Source: Symbiodinium natans
Lineage: Eukaryota > Sar > Dinophyceae > Suessiales > Symbiodiniaceae
Assembly: GCA_905221605.1 (NCBI GenBank)
Contig: CAJNDS010000149.1
Span: 90,001 to 154,000 of the forward strand
DNA length: 64,000 bases
Direction of reading: 5' to 3'
The translations under genes and the position numbers were made by a program. Positions 20,524-30,125 of this stretch are shown here, in pieces. Under the pieces are notes generated by a model, which made no database searches, had not been told where the DNA came from, and saw only the letters and a program-made list of their open reading frames with translations. Position 1 is the stretch's first letter, and each line of letters starts with the position of its first letter.

Positions 20524-20628
20524 CTGACAGGTTTGCAGCCCTCTCCAAGCGATGGGGCCCACAGGGCGGGGGCAGGCCCGATCCGGTCTGCTTGCTCCAA
20601 ACGCTTCTCGGCAGGAAGCCGAGGCGAC
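20401..20628 (+). mobile_element. Dispersed poly-G repeat, copy 3, with about 50-base G run
   Basis: 5' end attgtcaacgcttgcgcgcg, then aggaaaggaggaaagagggt, a G run at 20472-20523, ctccaagcgatggggcccac, cccgatccggtctgcttg and the ctcggcaggaagccgag hairpin. Same order of blocks as copies at 32008 and 37152. Confidence 0.7.
20472..20523 (+). repeat. Poly-G homopolymer, about 52 bases
   Basis: Uninterrupted G apart from a leading T. It is the longest homopolymer in the window and lies in the core of a dispersed repeat. Its exact length may be affected by sequencing or assembly. Confidence 0.9.
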
Positions 20629-20737
20629 TTTCTCTCTCTACTCAGTCCCCGCTTTTGCAAAGTAGTATGGGCGGTGACGTCGTTACGCTGCTTCTTCTTA
20701 AAGAGAGGCTCTAGTTGTTATTCCAGTGAAACTTCAG

Positions 20738-20835
20738 GCTCCGGCGTGCTGCGACTGGCACACCTGAGCCACGCGGTCGTCGCGCCTGGCGTGGAGGAGT
20801 CGCATGTCTCTGAGCACCTCAAGATGGGACACTGA
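20738..20835 (+). CDS. Candidate exon, unknown protein
   Basis: After acttcag the frame reads GSGVLRLAHLSHAVVAPGVE and then ESHVSEHLKMGH to a TGA. A phase-2 start is needed. The true donor may lie before the stop. Composition is strongly protein-like but the family is unknown. Confidence 0.4.
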
Positions 20836-20898
20836 GATGAAAGAGAGATGAGACTCAGATGAGAGAGAGCAAGAGAGAGATGACAGTGACTTGTACAG

Positions 20899-21267
20899 GA
20901 GCGGCTGCGCATAGAGCTGCGGGACATCCAGCTACCACCTGGACTTCCCACTGCAGCCGGAGACTTCAGGGGACGGAGATACTCGACAAGAGTCATGGGT
21001 TTGATCCAGTCGACCAGGCAGAAGATCAGATTTGATCACAGATCCAGAAAGTTCCCCGATCGATTTCACATCTTACATCAATTTCGTTGTGACGTCTTCC
21101 AGAATCTCCCAAGCAATCCTCAAAAGACCCTAGGGTCGTCAGTGGCAGGGGGGCAGTCCTCAAATGGCCCCAATTGGGGCCACAAGTTAACGACACATTG
21201 CAACTTAGCCCGGGGACTTGTGCCGCTACTCAACAGCTTGTGCCCAAATGTGGAACGGTCGGGTTGA
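20899..21267 (+). CDS. Candidate long exon, unknown protein (123 codons)
   Basis: Acceptor gacttgtacag|gag. The frame reads ERLRIELRDIQLPPGLPTAA, GDFRGRRY and then, after an internal ATG at 20995, stays open to a TGA at 21265-21267. The first 25 codons are the most convincing and the rest could be intron readthrough. No domain is recognised. Confidence 0.4.
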   Translation, partial: ERLRIELRDIQLPPGLPTAAGDFRGRRYSTRVMGLIQSTRQKIRFDHRSRKFPDRFHILHQFRCDVFQNLPSNPQKTLGSSVAGGQSSNGPNWGHKLTTHCNLARGLVPLLNSLCPNVERSG

Positions 21268-21749
21268 TCCTTCTTTTTTCGCAGCCTTGGGGGAGCAGAC
21301 GAAGACCCCCAACCGAACCACTTCACAGAGAGAAATTCGCTAGAGAACTTGCTTAAAACAATTTCACACACACGCACACACACGCACACACACACGCACT
21401 TCTCACACATGCCGCCAGCACGGCGCCAACGTCCACCACACAATGCTCTCAAACGAAGCGAATACTTTAATTTACATGAGTTGCTTCAGGGCCGACTCCT
21501 AGTGGATCGGATCGCGTAGAATGGGGCAAGATGGGCTCACGACTGGCATCTGCAGATTCTCTCAGCCCTTCTGGCGTGCCCCACAGGGCACTCCCCACAG
21601 GGCCCCAGCACCACAGCGGCCACAGCGCGCCACAACGCGCCACACAGCACACACAGACCGGCGTTTCCGAGAGCAAATGTTCGCGGGGGACCAGAGGGAC
21701 CAAACAAAAAGAGACTCGGGGAGACATATCTTGTCATAATCTTGCGGAG

Positions 21750-21852
21750 CTTGAGTCCGACTGTGAGGTTGAGGAGCTGCGATGCAAAGCCTACGTGCCC
21801 TGGCGGTTAACTATGAGATTTGACAAATTCCTCCTGTCCTGTGTGGAAGCAA
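21750..21852 (+). CDS. Candidate exon, unknown protein
   Basis: After cttgcggag the frame reads LESDCEVEELRCKAYVPWRL and continues TMRFDKFLLSCVEAKSK until it enters a GA repeat. A GT donor within tggcg|gttaac (GT at 21806) is possible. Two Cys and alternating charge look protein-like. No family recognised. Confidence 0.4.
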
Positions 21853-21867
21853 AGTCTAAACATAGAG

Positions 21868-21869
<2 letters not shown>

Positions 21870-21912
<43 letters not shown>
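21870..21912 (+). repeat. (GA)n microsatellite
   Basis: A pure GA tract separating two exon candidates. Confidence 0.9.
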
Positions 21913-21914
<2 letters not shown>

Positions 21915-21917
<3 letters not shown>

Positions 21918-21995
21918 GGGCCCGCGGCGGCGCTGTTCCCTGGAGACGGCCGGCCAGACAAGTCGCGGCTGCGTGAAGCCAGGCCAAGCGCATAG
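21915..21995 (+). CDS. Candidate exon next to GA tract
   Basis: Directly after gagagaag the frame reads VGPAAALFPGDGRPDKSRLR and EARPSA, ending TAG at 21993-21995. The acceptor would be purine-rich rather than pyrimidine-rich, which lowers confidence. Confidence 0.35.
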
Positions 21996-22061
21996 AGGGA
22001 GCATGGGAGGTCATTGCTCAGAAGACCCAGCCTTGAGGGTTTATCTCCTCTGAGTCTGCTT

Positions 22062-22330
22062 GTGATGTGTGTGTGTGTGGTGTGATGTGTGATGTGTGAT
22101 GTGTGATGTGTGATGTGTGATGTGTGATGTGTGATGTGTGATGTGTGATGTGTGATGTGTGATGTGTGATGTGTGATGGGTGATGTGTGATGTGTGATGT
22201 GTGATGTGTGATGTGTGATGTGTGATGTGTGATGTGTGATGTGTGATGTGTGATGTGTGATGTGTGATGTGTGATGTGTGATGTGTGATGTGTGATGTGT
22301 GATGTGTGATGTGTGATGTGTGATGTGTGA

Positions 22331-22360
<30 letters not shown>
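22062..22360 (+). repeat. Heptamer array (gatgtgt)n, about 37 units
   Basis: A near-perfect 7-bp tandem repeat with one variant (gatgggt) flanked by short GT tracts. On the minus strand each of the three frames reads the same SHITHHT-type 7-residue cycle, which produces long but meaningless ORFs. Confidence 0.95.
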
Positions 22361-22361
<1 letters not shown>

Positions 22362-23215
22362 TGTGCGTGACGGCATGATGGCAGCCATTGAGCACATGGG
22401 ATTCGCACACAGAGTATCACATTGTGTGGCGTTGAGGTCAGATTGGCAAGCTTCACGGCAATCCGGTCAACAAATCTAACCGGCAAAAGCAGGGACTCAT
22501 GTGAAGTTCGGACCGCTCGGCGAAAAAGACGACTCGAACCTTCGTTTTTTTTACAAAGAAGAACTGCATATTGCACAACTTTTGCGGGCTTGCTTACTTG
22601 AGAAAATGTGAGACTTCCAAGCTCCGCTCGGAGGCTCGACTTGTTGCACATCTTTTGCCCTTATAGCGAGCAAAAATTGTAAATGTTTTGAGTGTGTTTT
22701 GAGGTTCCTACTCAAGTGATTCAAAAAAGAAACTCTTAAGTGCTTGAGAGCGAGCTTGAGAAGCAGAAGTCCATGTCGCTCAACTGGCCATTAAGTGGTG
22801 TAGCTCAAGCCGCAGCGCTCGACCCTTAGCTATGCTCGGGTGCAGAGCCAAAAAATTGCCGAGGTCCAGCCATAGGTTCAGAATGGTTCAGATCAACCTT
22901 GCTGATCAAGCCGCGGTTCATCTCACTCAACGCAAACCCTTTGCAAAGGGAAATGCAAGCAGTTGAAAATTCGAAGCCGAATTGCAGAGGTGTGCCTTGT
23001 CAAATACTGGACAAGAACTGTCAGCTACGAGCCTTAGTTGTTGCGCTGCAACTGGAGCTGCGTTCCATCACATGTCAACAGATTCTCAATTCAGGTTTGC
23101 AGTGTCGAGATTTGCAAAGCACAAGAACTGTCTGCTGGTGTGGGCTTCCCTCTTGGGCGTTGCCAGAAACCGTTGTCATGTCTACGCGCGCACACGCATA
23201 CCAATCCGTAATCAA

Positions 23216-23233
23216 TGTACACACACGCGCACG

Positions 23234-23264
<31 letters not shown>

Positions 23265-23432
23265 ACGCACACACACGCACACGCACACGCACGCACACGC
23301 ACACGCACACACACGCACACGCACACACACGCACACGCACACACACACGCACACGCACACACCCGCACACGCACACCCGCACACGCACACGCACACGCAC
23401 CACCCACCCACCCACCCACCCACCCCACACAC

Positions 23433-23463
<31 letters not shown>

Positions 23464-23670
23464 CACACACACACACCACGCACCCACACACACACACACC
23501 CACGCACCACCCACCCACCCACCACCCAACCACGCACGCACGCCGCACGCACGCACGCACGCACGCACGCGCACGGCGCACGGGCGCAACGGGCGCACGG
23601 GCGCACGGGGGGCGCACGGGCGCACACGCGCACGGGCGCACACGCGCGCACGGGCACGCGCCCGCGCACA

Positions 23671-23701
<31 letters not shown>

Positions 23702-24410
23702 CACACAACACACACACACACACCCGCTTGCACGCGCACACGGGCGCACGGGCGCACGGGCGCACGGGCGCACACGCGCACGGGCACACGCGCACGTAGC
23801 ACGCACGCGACGCACGCGACACGACGCACGCGCACACGCGCACGCACGCGAACGCACGCGACCGCACGCACGCGACCCGCGCACGCACGCGACCGCGCAC
23901 GCACGCGACCGCGCACGCACGCGACCGCGCACGCACGCCACGCACGTGACCAACACGCACGCAGCACGACCACGCACGCAAGCACGCCGCACGCACGCGA
24001 CCACGAACTCACGCACGCACGCACGCACGCGACCACGAGCTCACGCACGCCCGCACGCACGCGACCCTGCACGCACGCACGCACGCACGTACGCGTCACG
24101 CGACCACGCACGCACGCACGCGACCACGCACGCACGCACGCGACCACGCACGCACGCACGACCACGCACGCGACCACGTACGCACGACCACGCACGACCA
24201 CGCACGACCAGGCACGCACGACCAGGCACGCACGACCAGGCACGCACGACCAGGCACGCACGACCAGGCACGCACGACCACGCACGCACGACCACGCACG
24301 CACGACCACGCACGCACGACCACGCACGCACGACCACGCACGCACGACCACGCACGCACGACCACGCACGCACGCACGCGCACGCGCACACGCACACGCT
24401 CACGCACAGG
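23216..24410 (+). repeat. 1.2-kb compound CA / CGCA array
   Basis: (CACACG), (CACC), (GCAC), (GGCGCAC) and (CGCACGACCA) blocks succeed one another. A 10-bp cgaccacgca register dominates 24170-24370. All frames on both strands are open for hundreds of codons of His/Thr/Arg or Val/Cys/Arg only. This is low complexity and not coding. Confidence 0.95.
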
Positions 24411-25007
24411 TATGCACAACCGCACGCACCTTCATGTAAGGAGATTATATAATTGACGTTGAGAAATAGTGGCGATCATATCTCCATGGGAAGGGAGACC
24501 AAAAGTTGAAGACCGACACCCCCAAGGACTAAAGGAGAAAGACTGTTCAACTGCATGAGCATGTGCAAGCATCGTCAGGTCTGAACTGAAGACTGGCTGG
24601 GGTCGTTGCTGTCCACTGCCGCAAAGTTGCCCACCTTTTCCTGTAATCTATCGGTGATACAGTCCGGGTCGTTGAGTTATGTGTTCTTGGGTGCTGTCTG
24701 TTTAGTCACTAGTCCTTGATACCAAAGGCTCCAAATAGTCTCATCGTAGGTTGAGCGTCTGTCGTTCTGATGGTCTTGCCAATACGGTGCTCTCGATGGT
24801 GCAGCATCAAGCTTGCACATGTATGTGTCCAAGCATCTGCTGAAATTCGAATGTATCTGAATCTTCAGGTTCTTGTCGAACCAAGGAGAATGAGAGCTGG
24901 AAGGGAGCCCTTGCGCCTCATTCTGATCCGATCACATTTTGGTCGCGTGCATCTGATCAACTTGATCGACTTAAATGATTTGATCTCTCTGCTGAATTGG
25001 TCACTGC
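24411..25007. other. No gene recognised
   Basis: Ordinary-complexity sequence. A frame at 24770-25018 contains RRMRAGREPLRLILIRSHFG, which could be part of an exon, but there is no clear border. Confidence 0.3.
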
Positions 25008-25241
25008 ATGTACTGTGACTCACAATGTTTCGAGGTGCGGTTTGCGGAAAAAGTTCCTACCCAACAAATAGTGAAGGTTGCCAAAGGACTTAAACAGTTG
25101 CATGTCCTAAACGGCTGCACATCGAAACCAACAAAAGACGGAAAACGTTACCTTGCCTTTCAGGGGGACTTGATTTACAGGAACCTTCTCACGGCCGTAT
25201 CACGGCCTAGCCTCGAGAGGCTTCGCCAAGGCACAAACTGA
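25008..25241 (+). CDS. ATG ORF, 77 codons, unknown
   Basis: Starts MYCDSQCFEVRFAEKVPTQQ and continues IVKVAKGLKQLHVLNG, then a Lys/Arg-rich part with YLAFQGDLIYRNLL, ending TGA. Balanced composition and a true ATG make it a reasonable small gene or exon. A gag|gtg border at 25034 suggests an exon start within it. Confidence 0.35.
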   Translation: MYCDSQCFEVRFAEKVPTQQIVKVAKGLKQLHVLNGCTSKPTKDGKRYLAFQGDLIYRNLLTAVSRPSLERLRQGTN

Positions 25242-25840
25242 TCCATGGCACGCAACAAGGCACGCAGGATCTTGCTTGATTGCAAGAACCTGCAACCCTC
25301 CAGGAAGACCGCAGCTTAAAAGCTTGCTGGATGTGTAAGCAGTGTGTAAGCAATCCATGTTGTTTGATTCTGAAGCAACAGCGAGGAGCGATGGTTGTTA
25401 CTCGACAGGTACAGGGAATTGGCCAAGTTCCCCTTCCTATTAATACCCACAGCTTCGTTGCGTGTAGCAGGATATGGATGCCACACGCCACACGCCCCTG
25501 CTTTGTAGTTGATGTGATCTGATGCCAACAGCTGACGTGGGAAAGCACCGTGGAACTCGGCACGTAAGGGTGCAAAGATGCAAAACGGCAAAATGTGATG
25601 AAGGCACTCGTGTAAACCATGACGGAAAATTGCCATTCATGTAAATGTGGGTGTGGCAGTTCATCCATGGACTACGAAGCTTCACACAACACACCTACAC
25701 TGACCTACACACGCGCACCTGCGCGGGCACTCCAGCACTCCAGATCTCAGAGGTGGTCTTCAACAGTCTCATTCCTCTGCCTGTCCGTGTGTCCGTCTCT
25801 GTCTGTGTTTGCGCGGGTCCACACCTTGGGCAGGCTCGAG

Positions 25841-25912
25841 GTGTCCGGACACCATGCAGCGACCGAGGCCTGTCAAGGGACAAGCTGGCGAGAAGCCAGA
25901 ATAAACCATAGC
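25841..25912 (+). CDS. Candidate exon, unknown
   Basis: After caggctcgag the frame reads VSGHHAATEACQGTSWREAR. It is in the same frame as the next candidate at 26021, with a low-complexity ttcagccacc repeat between. Weak but consistent with neighbours. Confidence 0.3.
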
Positions 25913-26020
25913 CATAATCAGCCAAGTCAGCTAAGTGGAGAAGATCGGGGAACTCTGTGGGGCACGCGCAGCAACATTCAGCCACCTTCAGCCACCTTCA
26001 GCCATCTTCAGCCCCCTAAG

Positions 26021-26119
26021 GTGGATGTGGGCGTCCCGGAGCCACAGGAGCCTTGGGCGCTGCGGATGAAGTGCTGCTCCTGGATTCTTTCTTCAAATTT
26101 GGAGTTATGCCATTATTAA
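26021..26119 (+). CDS. Candidate exon, unknown
   Basis: After gccccctaag the frame reads VDVGVPEPQEPWALRMKCCS and ends at a TAA at 26117-26119. A donor after atgaag is possible. Protein-like composition, no domain recognised. Confidence 0.35.
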   Translation: MDVGVPEPQEPWALRMKCCSWILSSNLELCHY

Positions 26120-26154
26120 GCTATTAAACTGCTATTATGATAATGCAGGATGAG

Positions 26155-26271
26155 GCGACAGGATTGCGGCATTGCGTGTTGGTTTTGTTGCGAGGCTCTA
26201 CCGAAGGCCGGCGAGCAGCCTCTTCGCCCAGGAGAAGTGCGCCGAGTTCGTGGAGGACTGCGGCGCGACTG
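26155..26271 (+). CDS. Candidate exon, unknown
   Basis: One frame reads RIAALRVGFVARLYRRPASS and LFAQEKCAEFVEDCGATE before entering a GA tract. The pattern of hydrophobic, charged and Cys residues is natural. A competing frame on the same strand is Arg/Ser-rich and less likely. Upstream border near tgag|gcgac. Confidence 0.45.
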
Positions 26272-26532
26272 AGAGAGAGAGAGAGAGAGACAGAAAACGC
26301 AACTGCCACTGAAGAGAATGAAGAAAGAGAGAGAACTCTGAGAGTCAGAGAGTCAGAGAAGAGAGAGAGAGAGAGAGAGAGAGAAAAGGCGAATGAGAAA
26401 AGGGCGAATGAAAGGGAATTTACAAGTCGCAGAAAGGAAGAGAGCAGAAGAGAGAACAGAGCATGGAACCCCTGCCAGCACGTCGTAACAGAGAGAGAGA
26501 GAGAGAACCAAACAAAATCACATACAGAAATT

Positions 26533-26571
26533 GGACAAACCCCAGGGCCACCGGGGCCAGGGTCACCCGGG
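26533..26571 (+). CDS. Collagen-like Gly/Pro exon with GTAAGC donor
   Basis: The frame reads TPGPPGPGSPG and stops at a strong 5' splice site ccggg|gtaagc. Together with 26731-26862 it suggests a protein with a Gly/Pro-rich, collagen-like part. Upstream border not defined. Confidence 0.4.
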
Positions 26572-26730
26572 GTAAGCCTCTCCGCTGGAGCCGGGCAGCC
26601 AGAACAAAGGAAGAACAGAAGAAGGAAAACAACAAAAACAACAGAGCGAGCGAGACTGACGAGAAAGAGAGATGAGAGAGATGAGAGAGATGAGACAGAG
26701 ATTCGAGAGAAGAGTGAGAGTGGGCGAAAG

Positions 26731-26862
26731 GCGCTGCCGTGCCCGCGCTCGGCGGTGCAGTTACCTCCGCCGGGGCCGCCGGGGCCGCTGCCCAGCGCCG
26801 GCGCGCCCGGAAGCGCGGGGGCCGGAAGGTTTTCCGGCCGGCCAGGGGCAGCCCAGGTCGAG
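26731..26862 (+). CDS. Gly/Pro-rich exon, phase 0 at both ends (44 codons)
   Basis: Between gcgaaag|gcg and gtcgag|gct the frame reads ALPCPRSAVQLPPPGPPGPL, PSAGAPGSAGAGRFSG and RPGAAQVE. GC content is high. The AG|G border at the 3' end with GC as donor is the same arrangement as in the coiled-coil exons. A competing frame is Ala/Arg-rich. Confidence 0.4.
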
Positions 26863-26963
26863 GCTAGCAAATCCGCGTGAATTACGTGAACTGCATGTCG
26901 CGCAAGGCTGTAAGAGGTGTTTTTGTCCAGCGTCGTGCTCATCTGTTCGCCTCATTTCTCGAG

Positions 26964-27038
26964 GTGCTTCGACTGGTGCCTGCCTCCGCAGCCCACGCGC
27001 TGCAAGAGGCGTCACATCATATGACATCAGCACATTGA
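26964..27038 (+). CDS. Candidate exon, unknown
   Basis: After catttctcgag the frame reads VLRLVPASAAHALQEASHHM and ends TGA. AAHALQ.A recurs in the exon at 28384, hinting at related segments. Confidence 0.35.
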   Translation: MLRLVPASAAHALQEASHHMTSAH

Positions 27039-27080
27039 CATATCAGCACTGAATCAGCACCACATTTCTGAGAATCTTTC

Positions 27081-27377
27081 ATGTGTGGATGGGTGTGTCA
27101 CGGTGTGTCGGATGTGGCTTCGAAGGCATGCGGCCGAGTCCTGGCACAAGCCGTCGATGCAGGTGCACCGCGAGAGTTCGAAGCTGTAGATTGCGCACTC
27201 CTCCGCCGCTATCCTGTCTCATCTCGCCAGGCATCGATGCAGAGGACGTGGAGGCGCGTCGCATGCGCACCCCGTGCATTGGGCGTCGGCTCCTTGCGCA
27301 ACGCTGTTCCGCTTGCCCTGCAGAAACTCTGCCTGGGCGCGAGGGAACTTGGGCCCGAGACCTTGCCGGGCGCCTAA
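27081..27377 (+). CDS. ATG ORF, 98 codons, unknown
   Basis: Starts MCGWVCHGVSDVASKACGRV and continues LAQAVDAGAPREFEAVDCAL, with a basic middle (QRTWRRVACAPRALG) and RNAVPLALQKLCLGARELGP before TAA. GC-rich and protein-like. Other frames on both strands are also open, as is usual in GC-rich DNA. Confidence 0.35.
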   Translation: MCGWVCHGVSDVASKACGRVLAQAVDAGAPREFEAVDCALLRRYPVSSRQASMQRTWRRVACAPRALGVGSLRNAVPLALQKLCLGARELGPETLPGA

Positions 27378-28383
27378 GCGCCTAAACTGAGGAAACGAGA
27401 GGACATGGGGAGCTTTTACGGAGTTGGATGCGGCCACTCCTTCGCCGGCATCAGGTATGCTATGTGACTATGTGCAACGTCGGCACCACATCCCCCCCCC
27501 CGGCTCCCCCGCTCCCGGCCCCCTGCCCTCCCCAGCCCTCCCGGCCCCCCAAGGGTGGATGTTGATAGTGTCTTGCGCATTTGGTGCTATACTGACTGTG
27601 TGATATACCAATCCAGGTTGCTGAGATGCCTATGATCTTGCACCATCAGATGGTGTACCTTGCGAGATGTGCTTGTTGATCCTAGAGCGGTTCTTGTAGC
27701 AGCTACAGGATTCCTGGCCACTTGCTGGCCTTCCCCTTTTCCTCTCCAGTTCTTTGCTTCCCTCAAGTCACTGAAGTCCCAGTAATGAGCAGGTCTGCAG
27801 CAGGTCTGCAAGTGTTGCAAGTTGTTTTCTGCTCTCGCCGTCAGAAGTAGGAGTGTGCCGGGAGCTACTCAGGCAAGCCTGATGTGTCTTTCATTCTCAT
27901 TGTGACGACTTGTCGATCTATGTTTTCTTTGCGGTGAAGTGCTCGGGCAGCAAGTGCTATTGGGGTATGTGCTGATGTAGTCCAGGTTATGTACAAATTG
28001 ATGCAGCTACGCTCCTTTGCTTGGAGTTTTATAACTATTTGGTTGTGCATTGTGTGGTTGTGCAAAAGGCAGACAGAGTATGCGCATAAACGCAAATCGC
28101 ATAAACGGAGTTAGACAGTGAGACGTGATTAAAAGCACATAAAAGCTTCATCATAGAAACCTAGTACCATAACAACTAGTCCTTATGGGAGCTATGGGGA
28201 CATGGAAGGGGCAGAACAACCGGGACTACGAGCACAATTACGCAACCGCAAATTAGCAGTCTTCGTGGTGGCTTTCTTCTGTGTCCCTGTCTCTTCTTTC
28301 TGGCCCTCTCACACACTCTCACACACACTCTCTCTCTAGAGGTCTCTCTCTCTCTCTCTCTTCGCGTCTGTGTTTTTTTTGAG

Positions 28384-28456
28384 GCGGCGCCCCGAAGCAG
28401 CCCATGCGCTACAAGCCGCAGCGAAGTTGGGAAAGCTCGGAGCTGAGGGCCGCTGA
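28384..28456 (+). CDS. Candidate exon, unknown
   Basis: A T-run then TGAG acceptor precedes RRPEAAHALQAAAKLGKLGA and EGR with a TGA. The Ala/Leu/Lys helix pattern is convincing. Upstream is a CT-rich tract suitable as polypyrimidine. Confidence 0.4.
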
Positions 28457-28863
28457 TTCACCACTGGGCTTCCTCTTCCTTGTTCTTTTTTCCGTTGGCA
28501 TGACGCTTCAATTTCTTCTTCTTCCTTAGGTCCTTATAGTTGACAGTCAAATGTCTCTTTTCATAGCTGGCTTTCTGTCCTCCACTTAAGGCACGCCGTG
28601 GTCGAGAAACTTTTGGCGGCAGGCGACACGGAGTGCGTAGTTTGGAGGGCAACTGCCTCTTGGAGAGCGTCTTGGAGTCTTGGAGAGCTCAGTGTCACGG
28701 AAAAGCAATCCTAAAGACGCACGAGTCGTGTGCAACAACTATGAGGCACGCGGACGCCGGTCTTCTCTGATACTGTGTGTTGCTGGAGTTGTTACATTGT
28801 TGTGACTGGATTTGAGAGCGAGAATCTCCTTGGGGGGCGACCTTCTCTCTCAGAAGATTCTCT

Positions 28864-28894
28864 TTTGCAAACGCTTGCGCTCGCCGCCTCGGCC
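28864..28894 (+). mobile_element. Dispersed poly-G repeat, copy 4 (5' end only)
   Basis: ttgcaaacgcttgcgctcgc and cgcctcgg match the 5' terminus of the other copies. The G core and 3' hairpin are absent. Confidence 0.45.
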
Positions 28895-28986
28895 ACAATT
28901 GGGCCCAACGCATGCGGTCTGTCACACTGTAGCACTGTAGATTTGTAGCACTGTAGATTTGTTAGCACTGTAGCATATCATCGCAT

Positions 28987-29163
28987 ATGTTGCGCAGCGC
29001 ATTCGAAGGGCAGACGAAGGAAAGCCGAGGGCTTGAGGAGGTCCAAGCGGAATGTGTTGGGACGAGGGGGAGACAAGAGATCCTGGGCAGAGTTCTCCAA
29101 AACTCCAAGAAGTGCTCCAAGAGTCCAAGAGTTCTCCAAGATCGAATCCTGTTGAAAAGTTGA
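28987..29163 (+). CDS. ATG ORF, 58 codons, unknown
   Basis: MLRSAFEGQTKESRGLEEVQ, then AECVGTRGRQEILGRVLQNS and a Lys/Ser-rich end to TGA. Protein-like and GC-balanced. It may be an exon with a gag|gtccaa internal border. Confidence 0.35.
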   Translation: MLRSAFEGQTKESRGLEEVQAECVGTRGRQEILGRVLQNSKKCSKSPRVLQDRILLKS

Positions 29164-29166
29164 AAG

Positions 29167-29319
29167 ATGTTGAAAGGCGTCCGGGCCACCTTGGCGGCTG
29201 CCAGGGCCGCAGAGCAGGCGGCTTGGAGTTCGCCCCAAAACCCTGAGAAGACGTTTAGGCCGTTTAAAGTTCTCTTTTATTTTCTCAGGGGCAAGTTGGT
29301 TTCTGTGTGTGAAAAGTAG
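29167..29319 (+). CDS. ATG ORF, 50 codons, unknown
   Basis: MLKGVRATLAAARAAEQAAW begins a basic, Ala-rich amphipathic N-terminus of the kind seen in organelle-targeting peptides, then SSPQNPEKTFRPFKVLFYFL. A TAG ends it. The targeting reading is inference only. Confidence 0.3.
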   Translation: MLKGVRATLAAARAAEQAAWSSPQNPEKTFRPFKVLFYFLRGKLVSVCEK

Positions 29320-29348
29320 CTGAGGTCACTGAGCCCAGCACACGAGTA

Positions 29349-29564
29349 TCACTCTCCAGATACGTTAATATTCAGTTTGACTTCCGGATCCAAAGAATGT
29401 TTGGGTAGTCGTGATAAGCTGTCCGGCAGTATCATGTCCTTTCCCGGAACATACCTGATGGCGTAGTCATGGCGTTGAAGCCGAAGGAACACTCGCTGTA
29501 GAAGAGCTGGTGCAGCCGTGAGATTCTTGCGAGATATGATCTGCAGCGGCTTATGCGCATTTGT
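29349..29564 (-). pseudogene. Ty3/gypsy RNase H C-terminal fragment
   Basis: On the minus strand an open frame of about 71 codons reads HKPLQIISRKN, then LLQRVFLRLQRHDYAIRYVP and GKDMILPDSLSRLP, ending PEVKLNINV and a TGA. This is the diagnostic run at the end of the RNase H domain of Ty3/gypsy pol (HKPL, LQR...LRLQ.YD, Y.PGK.M..AD.LSRLP). The domain is broken off just upstream by a TAG. No integrase follows. Ty3/gypsy is unlike the copia elements elsewhere in the window. Confidence 0.8.
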
Positions 29565-29823
29565 CTAAGAAAAGGCCAAAATCGACCGAAAAACACCTTT
29601 CACCAATTTTGGCAGAGTCCCAGTCCACTGTGTGCACATCCGTTCAAAGCTCATTGTCATCTTTTTGCTAACCCGGAGGATGTGTCGTGTACTGTGTGTA
29701 AATGTACCCCAGTTCGAATTTCGTGAAAATCGGCCAAGCGGTTAAGGAGAAATTGCCCTTTTAGTGTTTTCACAAAAGTTCCCAGTGGCCAAAGTAAAAT
29801 GTTGAACCCTGTTTAATTACTGT

Positions 29824-29827
<4 letters not shown>

Positions 29828-29855
<28 letters not shown>
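29828..29855 (+). repeat. Poly-C run, 28 bases
   Basis: Uninterrupted C homopolymer inside the A/T-richer zone. Confidence 0.9.
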
Positions 29856-29934
29856 GAACAGTCGAGGTGTGGATTTTGCCCTGTTTGGCCCCGGCGGTTT
29901 ACATGATTTTAATAGGGAGAAGTTTATATAAATT

Positions 29935-30125
29935 TACAAGGGATCCATATGAATTTAAAAGGGATCCATATGAATTTAAGCGGGATGAGTTTATATGAGT
30001 TCAACAGGGATCCATATGAATTTAAAAGGGATGAGTTTATACATGAATTCAACAAGGAGAAAAAACATGAAGAAGAAAGGGATGAGTTTATATGAGTTTA
30101 AAGGGATCCATCTGAATTTCCAAGG
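29935..30125 (+). repeat. gggatccatatgaatttaaa tandem repeat
   Basis: About eight imperfect units of 20-30 bp combining gggatccatatgaattta and gggatgagtttatatgagtt. Confidence 0.8.

Noticed and set aside
21791-22651. 286-codon minus-strand His-rich ORF
   Set aside because: Most of it is the 7-bp repeat read as SHITHHT cycles plus a CT/GA tract.
22848-22862. Possible second spliced-leader relict (gagccaaaa on plus)
   Set aside because: Only 9 bases match the reverse complement and the flanking leader bases are absent.
22899-24452. Overlapping ORFs of 300-517 codons on both strands
   Set aside because: They read only CA/CGCA simple repeats (Thr/His/Arg/Ala or Val/Cys/Arg). All frames are open, so openness carries no information.
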